Source: Chloroflexota bacterium (GTDB lineage: Bacteria > Chloroflexota > Anaerolineae > UBA4142). From it: a DNA stretch of 64,000 bases. Made by a program: the position numbers and the translations under genes. Shown here piece after piece: positions 48,975 to 56,963 of this stretch. A model generated the notes under the pieces. The model was not told where the DNA came from, ran no database searches, and worked only from the letters and a program-made list of their open reading frames with translations. Numbering within the stretch: the first letter of the stretch is position 1; the number at the start of each line of letters is the position of its first letter. The DNA lies in assembly GCA_016215025.1 (NCBI GenBank), contig JACRMI010000150.1, positions 20,927 to 84,926 of the forward strand. Direction: 5' to 3'.

Positions 48975-49979
48975 TTATTTCCGATAAACTTTCAACTCGC
49001 TCGAATCAATTGTTTGTCCGTACATGACTCGCGTTTCCGTTCCGAAATTTTCAGCCCACAGCCGTGCGTCGGCATCGACGTAACGCGCATAATCGACCGT
49101 GCCGCGCTTGGTTCCGCCTGCGCCTTCGACGGATACTTTGGCTTGACCGGTGCTATTACGCGTGAGCGTGCGCTTGTCATGTTCGATGGTCTCAGGCAAC
49201 GGCGATGAAACGTCGAGTTTGATTTCTTTGCACATGCTCAGTTCTTCGCCGGGTCCCACGCGTAGCCACGCTTTGTTTTTGCCATCCTGCAAGAGAAACG
49301 CCCAAAACGATCCGGTCGAAATCGTGTAGGTGATTTTTCCGCTGACGATAAAATCATTGTTATCGTACGAGACCGCATCGTTCAGTTTCAAATTCGTCAG
49401 CGCGAGCAATTCCGGCGACGCAGTTTTCTTTGTTTCGAGTGCGCCAAGCGGCGACTGCGCCGGTCGATTGGGCAGAATTGTCATCGATGGCTTTTTGCCG
49501 GTGGCGAGAAATTGCTCGCGCTCGTCGAAACGCGCATTCAGAGTGTCGAGCGTTGTTGCGCATCCTTCAACCGCGTCGGCGATGCCTTCTCTCGATTTGA
49601 TGGCAGCGGCAACCTTGTCGATGGCAGATTTGAGTCCAGGCACTCCGCTGGCGAGTTCCGCATCGAAATTCGTGAGCGCATCCAGGTCTTCTTCAACAAT
49701 TTGCGCCGCGTCGAACCAACCGGCATAACCGCGCGGTGCGGTTTGGAAGCGCGCGATGAGGCGCAAGAGTTTTTGATCGAGATTTTCCAAATCGACGGCG
49801 TTTTCCAGCGGTGCTTTGGCGCGAATACGCGCGAGCGCCGCGTGCAGCTCGTTGTACTTGTGCGAGAGCGTGCCGCGCGTGTACTTGTCCATGTCGCGGC
49901 GGCGCTCTTTCGCTTCGTAGCCGAGATAGCCGGGAATCTGTGATGCGATTTCTAAAATTCGTTGTTGGAGATCATCCAT
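48975..49979 (-). CDS. DUF4178 domain protein of the PspA-SPFH operon
   Basis: A 334-residue protein. The first 165 residues are helical with coiled-coil stretches (SQIPGYLGYEAKERRRDMDKY to RFDEREQFLATG). Residues about 190-330 form a DUF4178 domain: LTNLKLNDAVSYDNNDFIVSGKITY, then FWAFLLQDGKNKAWLRVG and ending VDYARYVDADARLWAENFG. The domain is found beside PspA and SPFH genes in many bacteria; its biochemical role is unknown, probably part of the membrane-stress complex. The start is 17 bases from the hepT stop. Confidence 0.8.
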   Translation of the reverse strand: MDDLQQRILEIASQIPGYLGYEAKERRRDMDKYTRGTLSHKYNELHAALARIRAKAPLENAVDLENLDQKLLRLIARFQTAPRGYAGWFDAAQIVEEDLDALTNFDAELASGVPGLKSAIDKVAAAIKSREGIADAVEGCATTLDTLNARFDEREQFLATGKKPSMTILPNRPAQSPLGALETKKTASPELLALTNLKLNDAVSYDNNDFIVSGKITYTISTGSFWAFLLQDGKNKAWLRVGPGEELSMCKEIKLDVSSPLPETIEHDKRTLTRNSTGQAKVSVEGAGGTKRGTVDYARYVDADARLWAENFGTETRVMYGQTIDSSELKVYRK

Positions 49980-49997
49980 GTGAGAATTCTCCTATGC

Positions 49998-50342
49998 TCA
50001 CAAAGCCAGACTTTCCAAAATTCTTGCGATTTGTCTCTTGAGCTTCGGCAATTCCTTTTTGACCACTCGCCATGTCAGCCCCATGTCTACGCCGAAATAT
50101 TCGTGAATCAGAATATCTCGGGTGCCAGCAATCTTTTGCCAAGGGATATCCGGATACTTGGCGCGCAAATCGAGAGGTATGTTCTTGACTGCTTCGCCGA
50201 TAATTTCTATTCGCCGAATTACCGAATCCTGAAGTTGCTTTGAGGACAAGAATTCTTTTTCTGTAACGTTGATCGTATATTCCTCGACTAATGCAATACT
50301 TTCGAGAATATGCCCCAAAAAGATTCGTGGCTCTTTCTTCAT
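49998..50342 (-). CDS. HepT-like HEPN toxin (DUF86)
   Basis: A 114-residue all-helical HEPN protein. The RX4HXY motif is intact: RDILIHEYFGVD (near residue 75-86), so the ribonuclease-type active site and the Tyr that is AMPylated by the partner are present. The family is DUF86 (HepT). ATG 50342 overlaps the stop of the upstream nucleotidyltransferase by 4 bases, giving translational coupling so that antidote and toxin are made together. Located inside an otherwise unrelated stress operon. Confidence 0.9.
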   Translation of the reverse strand: MKKEPRIFLGHILESIALVEEYTINVTEKEFLSSKQLQDSVIRRIEIIGEAVKNIPLDLRAKYPDIPWQKIAGTRDILIHEYFGVDMGLTWRVVKKELPKLKRQIARILESLAL

Positions 50343-50674
50343 AGAAGAATGACCTGTTCACTCAGGACCCTGTCTCGAATTGAACGATGTAAAGATCGGT
50401 ATGTCAGCAAATCGACTTTTCTTCCTGTTTTGTTCTCCAAATCTATTTTGAGCGCGACAAGATCGAACAGACTTTTTCCACGACGAAACTCGACCAGCAA
50501 ATCAAGATCGCTGTGCGCCGTTTGTTCGCCGCGAGCAAATGATCCGAACAATGAAGCGCGTTTGATCGCGTGACGCTTCAAAATAGGCACGACATGGCGA
50601 CGGATGTTACTTATCTCCGGTCGCGTGTTTTTGTTGCTTGTCGATTTTTGTTTTGTCGCAGTTGCTTTCTTCAT
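50339..50674 (-). CDS. MntA-like minimal nucleotidyltransferase antitoxin
   Basis: A 111-residue MNT-fold protein. Active site: GSFARGEQTAHSDLDLLVEF (about 42-61), the GSxARG...SDxDL motif of minimal nucleotidyltransferases, with a further acidic residue near KVDLLTY. In MntA-HepT systems this enzyme AMPylates the toxin to neutralise it. A Lys/Thr-rich N-terminal tail (1-20) is longer than usual. ATG 50674 is chosen because the longer frame overlaps the next gene. The pair probably entered as a unit. Confidence 0.9.
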   Translation of the reverse strand: MKKATATKQKSTSNKNTRPEISNIRRHVVPILKRHAIKRASLFGSFARGEQTAHSDLDLLVEFRRGKSLFDLVALKIDLENKTGRKVDLLTYRSLHRSIRDRVLSEQVILL

Positions 50675-50751
50675 TTTTGCCCTGAGATAGTAACCTAAAA
50701 ACTCTATAGTGACAAGAGGGTTATCTGACCATTGGCTGACGGAATTCGATT

Positions 50752-51282
50752 CTACTGCGGCAGATACAATTCCACGCCGCAGTACGGACACTTGACAATG
50801 CCTTTACCAACGGCTTCACGCTCGCCGCCGCAGTTCGGACACTTGGTCGTCTGCATCTGCGCGACATCTTTCGAATAAAATGTTTGCTCTTTCCAATTGA
50901 TAAATCCGGTGAACAAACCTTGATTCACCAAATCGAGAATCGCGTTTTTGACTTGGTCACGCGTCATTTTCAATTCGATGGCGGCGTTGGCAAGCGAAAC
51001 TTTGCCTGCGGCTTGAATCATGCCCATCAAGCGTTCCTTCTTTTGAACGTCCGCCATTTCGATGGCTTCTTGCCCGCCCTTGATGAACATGAACACGCCG
51101 ACTCCGCCAAGAATTAGCAAAGGCACAACGCCAAAAAGCCCTAGCCCGAACAGAGCGCCCACGGGCGATAGTCCACCCGTTCCTTGTCCGGCGACTCCCA
51201 GTCCGACCCATGCCCCAACGCACGCGAAAATTACCACACCTGCGATTACTAATACAATGCCAACGATGCGTCCAGTAGTCAT
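50752..51282 (-). CDS. Membrane protein with winged-helix domain and zinc ribbon
   Basis: A 176-residue protein. Two membrane helices (about 6-28 and 44-66) enclose a short Gly-rich loop. Residues about 80-130 form a winged-helix-like unit (KKERLMGMIQAAGKVSLANAAIELKMTRDQVKNAILDLVNQGLFTG), and the C terminus is a zinc ribbon (CPNCGGEREAVGKGIVKCPYCG). The layout resembles YdjG-like or TFIIB-ribbon membrane proteins that accompany PspA-SPFH operons. The winged-helix part follows the PCI-like pattern seen in such proteins. Role unknown. Confidence 0.78.
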   Translation of the reverse strand: MTTGRIVGIVLVIAGVVIFACVGAWVGLGVAGQGTGGLSPVGALFGLGLFGVVPLLILGGVGVFMFIKGGQEAIEMADVQKKERLMGMIQAAGKVSLANAAIELKMTRDQVKNAILDLVNQGLFTGFINWKEQTFYSKDVAQMQTTKCPNCGGEREAVGKGIVKCPYCGVELYLPQ

Positions 51283-51296
51283 GCTTCCCCCATGTA

Positions 51297-51341
51297 ATTT
51301 CAGAATTCAAATTGCAGATTGTCAATTTGAATTCTGAAATG
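51297..51341. repeat. Stop-adjacent iterated-word hairpin 6 (DUF2207 gap)
   Basis: ATTTCAGAATTCAAATTG pairs with CAATTTGAATTCTGAAAT around a short AGATTGT loop. On the minus strand it starts 4 bases after the DUF2207 stop codon. Unit words CAGAATTC and AAATTG. Confidence 0.85.
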
Positions 51342-51345
51342 GTGA

Positions 51346-53247
51346 CTATCCAAATCCCGACGAGCCGCCACCACCGCCGCCGCCACCACCGCCACCGCCG
51401 CCACTCCAACCACCGCCACCTTTTGAACTCGGAGCGCTGCTGAACACGGATGCGGTCGAGTCGAGCATGGAGAACAAGCCGCTGCTCATCGAATCGAGTC
51501 CACGGAATGCGCCAGCCGACGCGCTGTCGAGCGTGGGCATTTGCCCGGCGCTCGACACGCCGCCGCCGCTCGAACCACCCATGCCCATCTCGTTGGTGGG
51601 ACGATGATGGTGAGGTCCCCCACCGTAGTAGATCGGCGGATACGTGTCGTACCACATCGGGGCAGGCGTGCCGACCGCCGCAAACTTTTGCACCCAGGAT
51701 TTTTCGAGTCCAAAACTAATCGCGTAGGGCAGATATTTATCGAACAACACTTGGGCTTGATCGAGTTTGGTATATTTTTCGATGCTTTCCAAATAGCGCT
51801 TGAACGCGACCCACTTGGCTTTTTCGTTTGCGCCCAAGCGTGTGCGATGCGACATGAACGGCCCTGCGATCATGAGTCCAATCGCGGATGCTATCAGCGA
51901 TAGAGTCGGACAAATCGCGAGTTCGGCATAATCGATGAGAAACACAAAGTAGGTTCCTAGCCCGCACCCGGCAACCAGAAAGAGCGCGATAGCTCCCAGA
52001 CCAATGTACTTGTTGCGCGTTGAATTGGGATTGGACGGAAAATACTTGGCCTTGACCACTTCATCGTACATTTCCGATTGCAGTGTCGGAATCGCCGTGT
52101 AGAATTTTTCCTTGAGATCGGAGAGTTCGCGCGTGTTGCCACCGCTAAAGATTTTATCGATCAGTGTGTGTTCGTAATTGCGTAAACCTGTAGGCGTATC
52201 CACACGCTCAAAAACGAAATCGCGCGTCTTACCGATGCCGAGAAATCCCGCCGATTCTTTTTCGGTCATCTTGATCGCGCCCCGCCGCGCCAGATCGACA
52301 ATGGTGGCGATAATGTCGCGCATGTCGGCTTTTTCGTCGATCAACGTGCCAACCACACCCGGTGGTAAATCGCTGGGTGGTGCGCTCATTTGCGCCGCTT
52401 GCGGTACAGCGGGATCACGTCCGCGCGTATACCACAACAAAAAAACGAGCAGCGGTCCGACGAGAATGAAAACGCAGCCGACAAAGAGGAAGAACAAATT
52501 GAATGGGGCTTTCATTGCCTCGCGTTGGGCTTGTGCGGCAGCTTCTGCATCTGCTGCGGCTTGCCATGCGGGAGGCGCAGCGGTTACGACGCCATGCGGA
52601 AACTGGACTCGGATTTCAACTTCTTCCCCGCCACTCAAATTGCTGGAGGTAAAGACGACAGTCTGTCCATCTCGGACAGTGGCATTGCCTGAGCCGGTTG
52701 TGACTGCGGCTATGATCTGATCGGTTGGGAATGACGCAGGCAAGTGGACCGAAATCGTCGAACTCTGAATGGTATAGGCGCGATCACTCTCGATGATCTT
52801 CCACCAAAATTGATCGCCGCCATCGTAAATGCGCAACGCACTGCGCAGGGTGTATTGAATGTTGAAAGTGCGCGTCTGATTGGTCGTCGGCGGGAAAAAC
52901 CATTTGACGAATTGTTGTCCGCTCTCTTGATAAACTTGATACGTGTTTGCCGCTTGGCTCGTGCTTTGCGTGTACGCTTTTTCGTTTTCGACGACTTGGA
53001 AATTGCCGACGGAATCTACCTTGTTCAACGCAACACCGCGAAATGCAAACGTGAACGGTCCGCCCGAAAACTTGGCGACCCAGGTTTCGCGGATAACAAC
53101 ATCGCCGCTTTTCTGAATCGTCACATCATAATCGCGACGCGTTACGGTAACACTCTTATCCTGAGCATTTGCCGGTAAGGGAATAAGAAAAAGAGGGAGT
53201 GCAAAGAGGGTTAAGAACAAAAGACGCAAGACGTAGAAACGCTTCAT
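51346..53247 (-). CDS. DUF2207 membrane protein with Gly-rich tail
   Basis: A 633-residue exported membrane protein. ATG 53247 follows GGAGGAAC and gives a signal peptide (FYVLRLLFLTLFALPLFL, ending LPANAQ). The outer domain (about 30-260) has RDYDVTIQKSGDVVIRETW typical of DUF2207, then a membrane helix (about 265-290), a cytoplasmic part with a winged-helix-like segment (PPGVVGTLIDEKADMRDI), a further pair of helices (about 440-500), and the characteristic low-complexity end with SGGGG and GGGGG runs (about 615-633). DUF2207 is conserved next to membrane-stress genes; its function is unknown. First gene of this minus-strand operon. Confidence 0.9.
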   Translation of the reverse strand: MKRFYVLRLLFLTLFALPLFLIPLPANAQDKSVTVTRRDYDVTIQKSGDVVIRETWVAKFSGGPFTFAFRGVALNKVDSVGNFQVVENEKAYTQSTSQAANTYQVYQESGQQFVKWFFPPTTNQTRTFNIQYTLRSALRIYDGGDQFWWKIIESDRAYTIQSSTISVHLPASFPTDQIIAAVTTGSGNATVRDGQTVVFTSSNLSGGEEVEIRVQFPHGVVTAAPPAWQAAADAEAAAQAQREAMKAPFNLFFLFVGCVFILVGPLLVFLLWYTRGRDPAVPQAAQMSAPPSDLPPGVVGTLIDEKADMRDIIATIVDLARRGAIKMTEKESAGFLGIGKTRDFVFERVDTPTGLRNYEHTLIDKIFSGGNTRELSDLKEKFYTAIPTLQSEMYDEVVKAKYFPSNPNSTRNKYIGLGAIALFLVAGCGLGTYFVFLIDYAELAICPTLSLIASAIGLMIAGPFMSHRTRLGANEKAKWVAFKRYLESIEKYTKLDQAQVLFDKYLPYAISFGLEKSWVQKFAAVGTPAPMWYDTYPPIYYGGGPHHHRPTNEMGMGGSSGGGVSSAGQMPTLDSASAGAFRGLDSMSSGLFSMLDSTASVFSSAPSSKGGGGWSGGGGGGGGGGGGGSSGFG

Positions 53248-53418
53248 TGGTTCCTCCAAAATCAGCATTGCTTTTGAGGTGATACCATTATAAGCAAAAA
53301 CAAGGCAAACGCAAAGATAGGGGCAAAGCATTCGACGGAATCCGTGTCCCCAAGTCCCTGTTCAAATCAACATTGTTTGGTTCGAGCAGCGCATTTAAAC
53401 AATTGCTTCGTCCTTACT

Positions 53419-53447
53419 TTGACATCTCTTGCTGCCGATGATAAGAT
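53419..53447 (+). promoter_or_regulatory. Promoter of the phosphoglycerate mutase gene
   Basis: TTGACA (53419-53424) and TAAGAT (53442-53447) with a 17-base spacer, 30 bases before the ATG. Divergent from the DUF2207 operon. Confidence 0.72.
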
Positions 53448-53477
53448 GCTTGCACACTTCACTGTGGAGGCATGACG

Positions 53478-54689
53478 ATGGATTTCAATTTACTCAAAGA
53501 TTTACTCGTTCCTACGCAAACAAAAATTGCCATGGTGGTCATGGATGGAATCGGCGGCTTGCCGATGGAACCGGGCGGCAAAACCGAACTCGAATCCGCG
53601 CGCAAACCTAATCTCGATGCGCTCGCGGCACAGTCAGCATTGGGGCTTGCCGATCCGGTTGCGCCGGGGATTACGCCCGGTAGTGGTCCCGGTCACTTGG
53701 GTATCTTTGGTTACGATCCGCTCCAATTCGAAATTGGACGCGGTGTGCTAGAAGCGCTCGGCATCGATTTCGATTTGGGACCAAACGATGTGGCGGCGCG
53801 CGGAAATTTTTGCTCGGTCGATTCGTCAGGCAATCTCACCGACCGGCGCGCGGGTCGCATCGCAACCGAACTCAACGTCGAATTGGTCAAGCTGTTGCGC
53901 ACGATCAAACTCGAAGGCGTGCAAGTTTTCGTCGAAACCGTCAAAGACTATCGATTTGTTTTGGTCTTGCGCGACGACGCGGAGCGTCTGGGTGACGCAT
54001 TGAGCGAAACGGATCCGCAGCGACTCGGCGTACCTGCGTTGCCTGTTCGCGCGCTGAATCCAGAATCGGAGCGTAGCGCAAAACTCGTGAATCAATTCAT
54101 CGAACAAGCGCGCAAACTCTTGGCCGACAAGCATCCCGCAAACATGGTGCTCTTGCGCGGATTTGCAAAACGTCCCGCATGGCCCAACTATGAGCAAGCG
54201 TTCGGTCTGCGCGCGGCGGCAATCGCCGTGTATCCGATGTATCGCGGGCTGGGGAAATTGCTTGGCATGAAGACGATCAAGGTCGATGGCGAATCAATTG
54301 CGGATGAGTTTACGACGCTCGAAAAGTGTTGGAACGATTTTGACTTTTTCTATCTGCATGTCAAGAAAACCGATTCGTACGGCGAAGACGGAAACTTTGC
54401 GGCGAAGGCGCACGTCATCGAAGAACTCGATGCGCAGTTGCCGCGACTGTTGGCGCTCAAGCCAGATGTGATTATCGTCGGCGGCGACCACTCGACGCCT
54501 GCGCTGCTCAAATCGCATTCGTGGCATCCGGTGCCGGTGATGCTCTATTCGAAATTCGTGCGTGCTGATGGCATCGCGGAGTACGGCGAACGAGCTTGCG
54601 CGCATGGCAGTCTCGGTCGCTTGCCATCGAAAGACCTTATGCCGATGGCGCTCGCGAACGCGCAGCGGTTGAATAAATTTGGGGCGTAA
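53478..54689 (+). CDS. apgM: 2,3-bisphosphoglycerate-independent phosphoglycerate mutase, archaeal type
   Basis: A 403-residue alkaline phosphatase-superfamily enzyme. VVMDGIGGLP (metal-binding Asp), GSGPGHLGIFGYDP with the phosphorylated Ser region, ARGNFCSVD, and the C-terminal DHSTPALLKSHSWHPVP with metal-binding His residues are all present. It interconverts 3- and 2-phosphoglycerate without the bisphosphate cofactor. GGAGG is 8 bases before ATG 53478; ATG 53472 is too close. Located ahead of a MenC-like gene with which it forms an operon (gap 74 bases holding hairpin 7). Confidence 0.92.
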   Translation: MDFNLLKDLLVPTQTKIAMVVMDGIGGLPMEPGGKTELESARKPNLDALAAQSALGLADPVAPGITPGSGPGHLGIFGYDPLQFEIGRGVLEALGIDFDLGPNDVAARGNFCSVDSSGNLTDRRAGRIATELNVELVKLLRTIKLEGVQVFVETVKDYRFVLVLRDDAERLGDALSETDPQRLGVPALPVRALNPESERSAKLVNQFIEQARKLLADKHPANMVLLRGFAKRPAWPNYEQAFGLRAAAIAVYPMYRGLGKLLGMKTIKVDGESIADEFTTLEKCWNDFDFFYLHVKKTDSYGEDGNFAAKAHVIEELDAQLPRLLALKPDVIIVGGDHSTPALLKSHSWHPVPVMLYSKFVRADGIAEYGERACAHGSLGRLPSKDLMPMALANAQRLNKFGA

Positions 54690-54690
54690 A

Positions 54691-54761
54691 GTTCCCTCAT
54701 TTCCCTTAGTTCCTTCAGTTCCAAGGAAACAAGGGAATTAATGGAACTAAAGGAAATTGAC
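54691..54761. repeat. Stop-adjacent iterated-word hairpin 7 (apgM/menC-like gap)
   Basis: Left arm words: TTCCCTCATTTCCC, TTAGTTCC and TTCAGTTCC; right arm words: GGAAACAAGGGAATTAA, TGGAACTAA and AGGAAA. It begins 2 bases after the apgM stop and ends just before the next ATG. The unit is TTCCC/GGGAA and AGTTCC/GGAACT. Confidence 0.8.
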
Positions 54762-54763
54762 AC

Positions 54764-55873
54764 ATGAGAATTGATCGAATTGAATTGCGCCAGTTCAAGA
54801 TGCCGCTTGTCGCACCGTTCGAGACTTCGTTCGGTGTTGAGTTGGAAGAACAACACGTGATCGTCCGCGTCGATGCGGAAGGATTGACTGGGTGGGGCGA
54901 GAGTCCTGCGGGCGCAGAGCCGTTTTACTCGTACGAAACGAACCAAACGGTGTGGCACATCTGCCGCGACTTTTTGATTCCGAATATTTTGGGGCAAGAC
55001 ATTCATTCCATAGACGATTTCATCGAGCGCAGTTCGCGCGTGCGTAGCCATAACATGGCGAAAGCGGGCTTGGAATTCGCGCTGTGGGATTTGTTCGCCA
55101 AAGCGCGCGGCGTGTCGATGTCGCAAATGCTCGGTGGCACGCGCGACAGAATTGCCGTCGGCGTGAGCATCGGTATTCAATCGTCGCCGGAAGCACTAGT
55201 CCAGCGAATCGAAGATTATTCAAGCCAAGGTTACAAACGCATCAAGATCAAAATTGCGCCGGGGCGCGACCTGCAATTTACCGCCGCCGCGCGCAAAGCG
55301 TTTCCGAACATCCTGCTCCAAGTCGATGCAAACTCGGCATACACGCTGAACGATGCGGATCGATTGTGCGCGCTCGACGAATACAATTTGCTGCTCATCG
55401 AACAGCCGCTGGGACATGACGACATTTACGATCATTCGAAATTGCAGCCAAAGTTGAAAACGCCGATCTGTCTCGACGAAAGCATTCACTCAGTTGCCGA
55501 TGCGCGCGAAGGAATTGAACTGGGCGCGTGTCGCATCATCAACATCAAGCCAGGACGCGTCGGCGGTTTTGCTGAATCGATCAAGATTCACGATCTCTGT
55601 GCGGCGCATAACATTCCAGTGTGGCATGGCGGCATGTTGGAATCGGGCATCGGCCGCGCGGCGAACGTGGCGCTCGCATCGTTGCCCAACTTTACCTTGC
55701 CCGGCGATATCTCCGCGAACAAGCGCTATTTTGCAGAAGACATCGTCACGCCAGAATTTACAGTCGATGCGGACGGTATGCTGACGGTTCCGACCAAGCC
55801 AGGAATTGGCGTTGAGGTTTTGAAAGATCGACTAGAAAAAGTTACAGTCCGACGCGAAGAATTTCGAGCGTAA
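54764..55873 (+). CDS. Enolase-superfamily enzyme, o-succinylbenzoate synthase/N-acylamino acid racemase type
   Basis: A 369-residue enzyme. The capping domain starts MRIDRIELRQFKMPLVAPF. In the barrel, the KxK dyad is KRIKIKIAPG (near 160), metal ligands are in VDANSAYT (Asp near 189), EQPLGHDD (Glu near 214) and CLDESIHS (Asp near 239), and the opposite Lys lies in INIKPGRVGG (near 262). This is the MenC/NSAAR group; o-succinylbenzoate synthase and N-succinylamino acid racemase cannot be told apart from sequence alone and some members do both. No other menaquinone genes are adjacent, so an acylamino acid racemase role is just as likely. Confidence 0.87.
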   Translation: MRIDRIELRQFKMPLVAPFETSFGVELEEQHVIVRVDAEGLTGWGESPAGAEPFYSYETNQTVWHICRDFLIPNILGQDIHSIDDFIERSSRVRSHNMAKAGLEFALWDLFAKARGVSMSQMLGGTRDRIAVGVSIGIQSSPEALVQRIEDYSSQGYKRIKIKIAPGRDLQFTAAARKAFPNILLQVDANSAYTLNDADRLCALDEYNLLLIEQPLGHDDIYDHSKLQPKLKTPICLDESIHSVADAREGIELGACRIINIKPGRVGGFAESIKIHDLCAAHNIPVWHGGMLESGIGRAANVALASLPNFTLPGDISANKRYFAEDIVTPEFTVDADGMLTVPTKPGIGVEVLKDRLEKVTVRREEFRA

Positions 55874-55880
55874 GAAAGAC

Positions 55881-55923
55881 AAAAAACGTGCGACGCACCT
55901 CCGAGGTGCGTCGCACGTTTTTT
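55881..55923. terminator. Bidirectional terminator; copy 2 of the repeated palindrome
   Basis: AAAAAACGTGCGACGCACC is followed by its complement (about 21 bp, perfect) and a T-run on both strands. It ends the MenC-like gene (+) and the MTA phosphorylase gene (-). The core GCGACGCACC matches the terminator at 3519-3556. Confidence 0.9.
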
Positions 55924-55993
55924 GTTCGTGTAGGCAATGCACTAGACGAAATACAACCTGAAATTTTGGAAATGTGAAAATGCTACGCGAATT

Positions 55994-56908
55994 TTATTTT
56001 CTCAGTTTTCGTGTGGGGCGAAGTGTCTCGGGCTTGGGTAAATACTTGTCGAGTAACAAGCCAAGTGTCCTCTTTGATTTGTAGGGGATGCGGTCGCGAG
56101 CAGTAATGATCGCATCACGCAATGCGTTGGGGCAGGGACACTGTTCGCGCGCGCTCGGTACTTCATCGACGGCATAGCGCACGATGCGCTTACCCATCTC
56201 TGCGTTCTTCAATAAATTCTGCACAACCATCTCAACGGTCACCGAATCGTGCGAAGGGTGCCACACGTCGTAATCAGTGACCATCGCAATCGTCGCATAA
56301 CAAATCTCCGCTTCGCGCGCCAGCTTCGCCTCTGGGATCGCCGTCATGCCGATAATGTCCATCTTCATCTGGCGATACGATTCCGATTCTGCTTTCGTCG
56401 AAAATTGTGGACCATCGATCACGAGATATGCTCCGCCTTTGTGGACGCGCGCACCCGCTTTTTGCGCGGCGCTGTACAGCACATTGCTCAGCTCTGGGCA
56501 GAACGGATCGGCGAACGAAATGTGGACGACCAAGCCATCGCCGAAAAATGTCGTCGGGCGATTCTTGGTGCGATCATACAATTGATCGGGGATCACAATG
56601 TCGAGTGGAGCGAAATCTTCGCGCAGACTGCCGCACGCGCTGATCGAGATGATGCGTTCGACTCCAAGCGATCTAAGTGCATAAATATTCGCGCGCACTG
56701 GCAATTCTGAGGGCATGATGCGATGACCGCGACCATGGCGGGGGAGGAAGGCAACGCGGGTGTCGCCGAGGTTACCCAAGACGATCACGTCACTCGGATC
56801 GCCAAACGGTGTCCGATCCTTGATCTCTTTGACTTGAGTAAGCCCTTCCATTTGGTAGACACCGCTGCCACCAATGACGCCAATCGTCGCGTGATCTTTT
56901 TCTGCCAT
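55994..56908 (-). CDS. mtnP: S-methyl-5'-thioadenosine phosphorylase
   Basis: A 304-residue purine nucleoside phosphorylase-like enzyme. GVIGGSGVYQME (about 10-21) starts the fold; phosphate is bound by RHGRGH (about 58-63) and by GGAYLVIDGPQFSTKAESE (about 160-178); the Met-Ile-Gly-Met-Thr segment of the nucleoside site is DIIGMTAIPEAKLA (about 186). It cleaves methylthioadenosine with phosphate to adenine and methylthioribose 1-phosphate, a salvage step for polyamine and radical SAM by-products, which fits a genome with several radical SAM enzymes. AAGGAGTAGC precedes the ATG on the minus strand. Confidence 0.92.
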   Translation of the reverse strand: MAEKDHATIGVIGGSGVYQMEGLTQVKEIKDRTPFGDPSDVIVLGNLGDTRVAFLPRHGRGHRIMPSELPVRANIYALRSLGVERIISISACGSLREDFAPLDIVIPDQLYDRTKNRPTTFFGDGLVVHISFADPFCPELSNVLYSAAQKAGARVHKGGAYLVIDGPQFSTKAESESYRQMKMDIIGMTAIPEAKLAREAEICYATIAMVTDYDVWHPSHDSVTVEMVVQNLLKNAEMGKRIVRYAVDEVPSAREQCPCPNALRDAIITARDRIPYKSKRTLGLLLDKYLPKPETLRPTRKLRK

Positions 56909-56963
56909 GTGCTACTCCTTGCATGTGATTTATTACCGCATTATACCAGATTGATTACATAGG

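Noticed and set aside
54764..55873. Assignment as a dedicated menaquinone gene (menC)
   Set aside because: No other menaquinone genes are nearby, and this group also includes N-acylamino acid racemases, so the symbol was left out.
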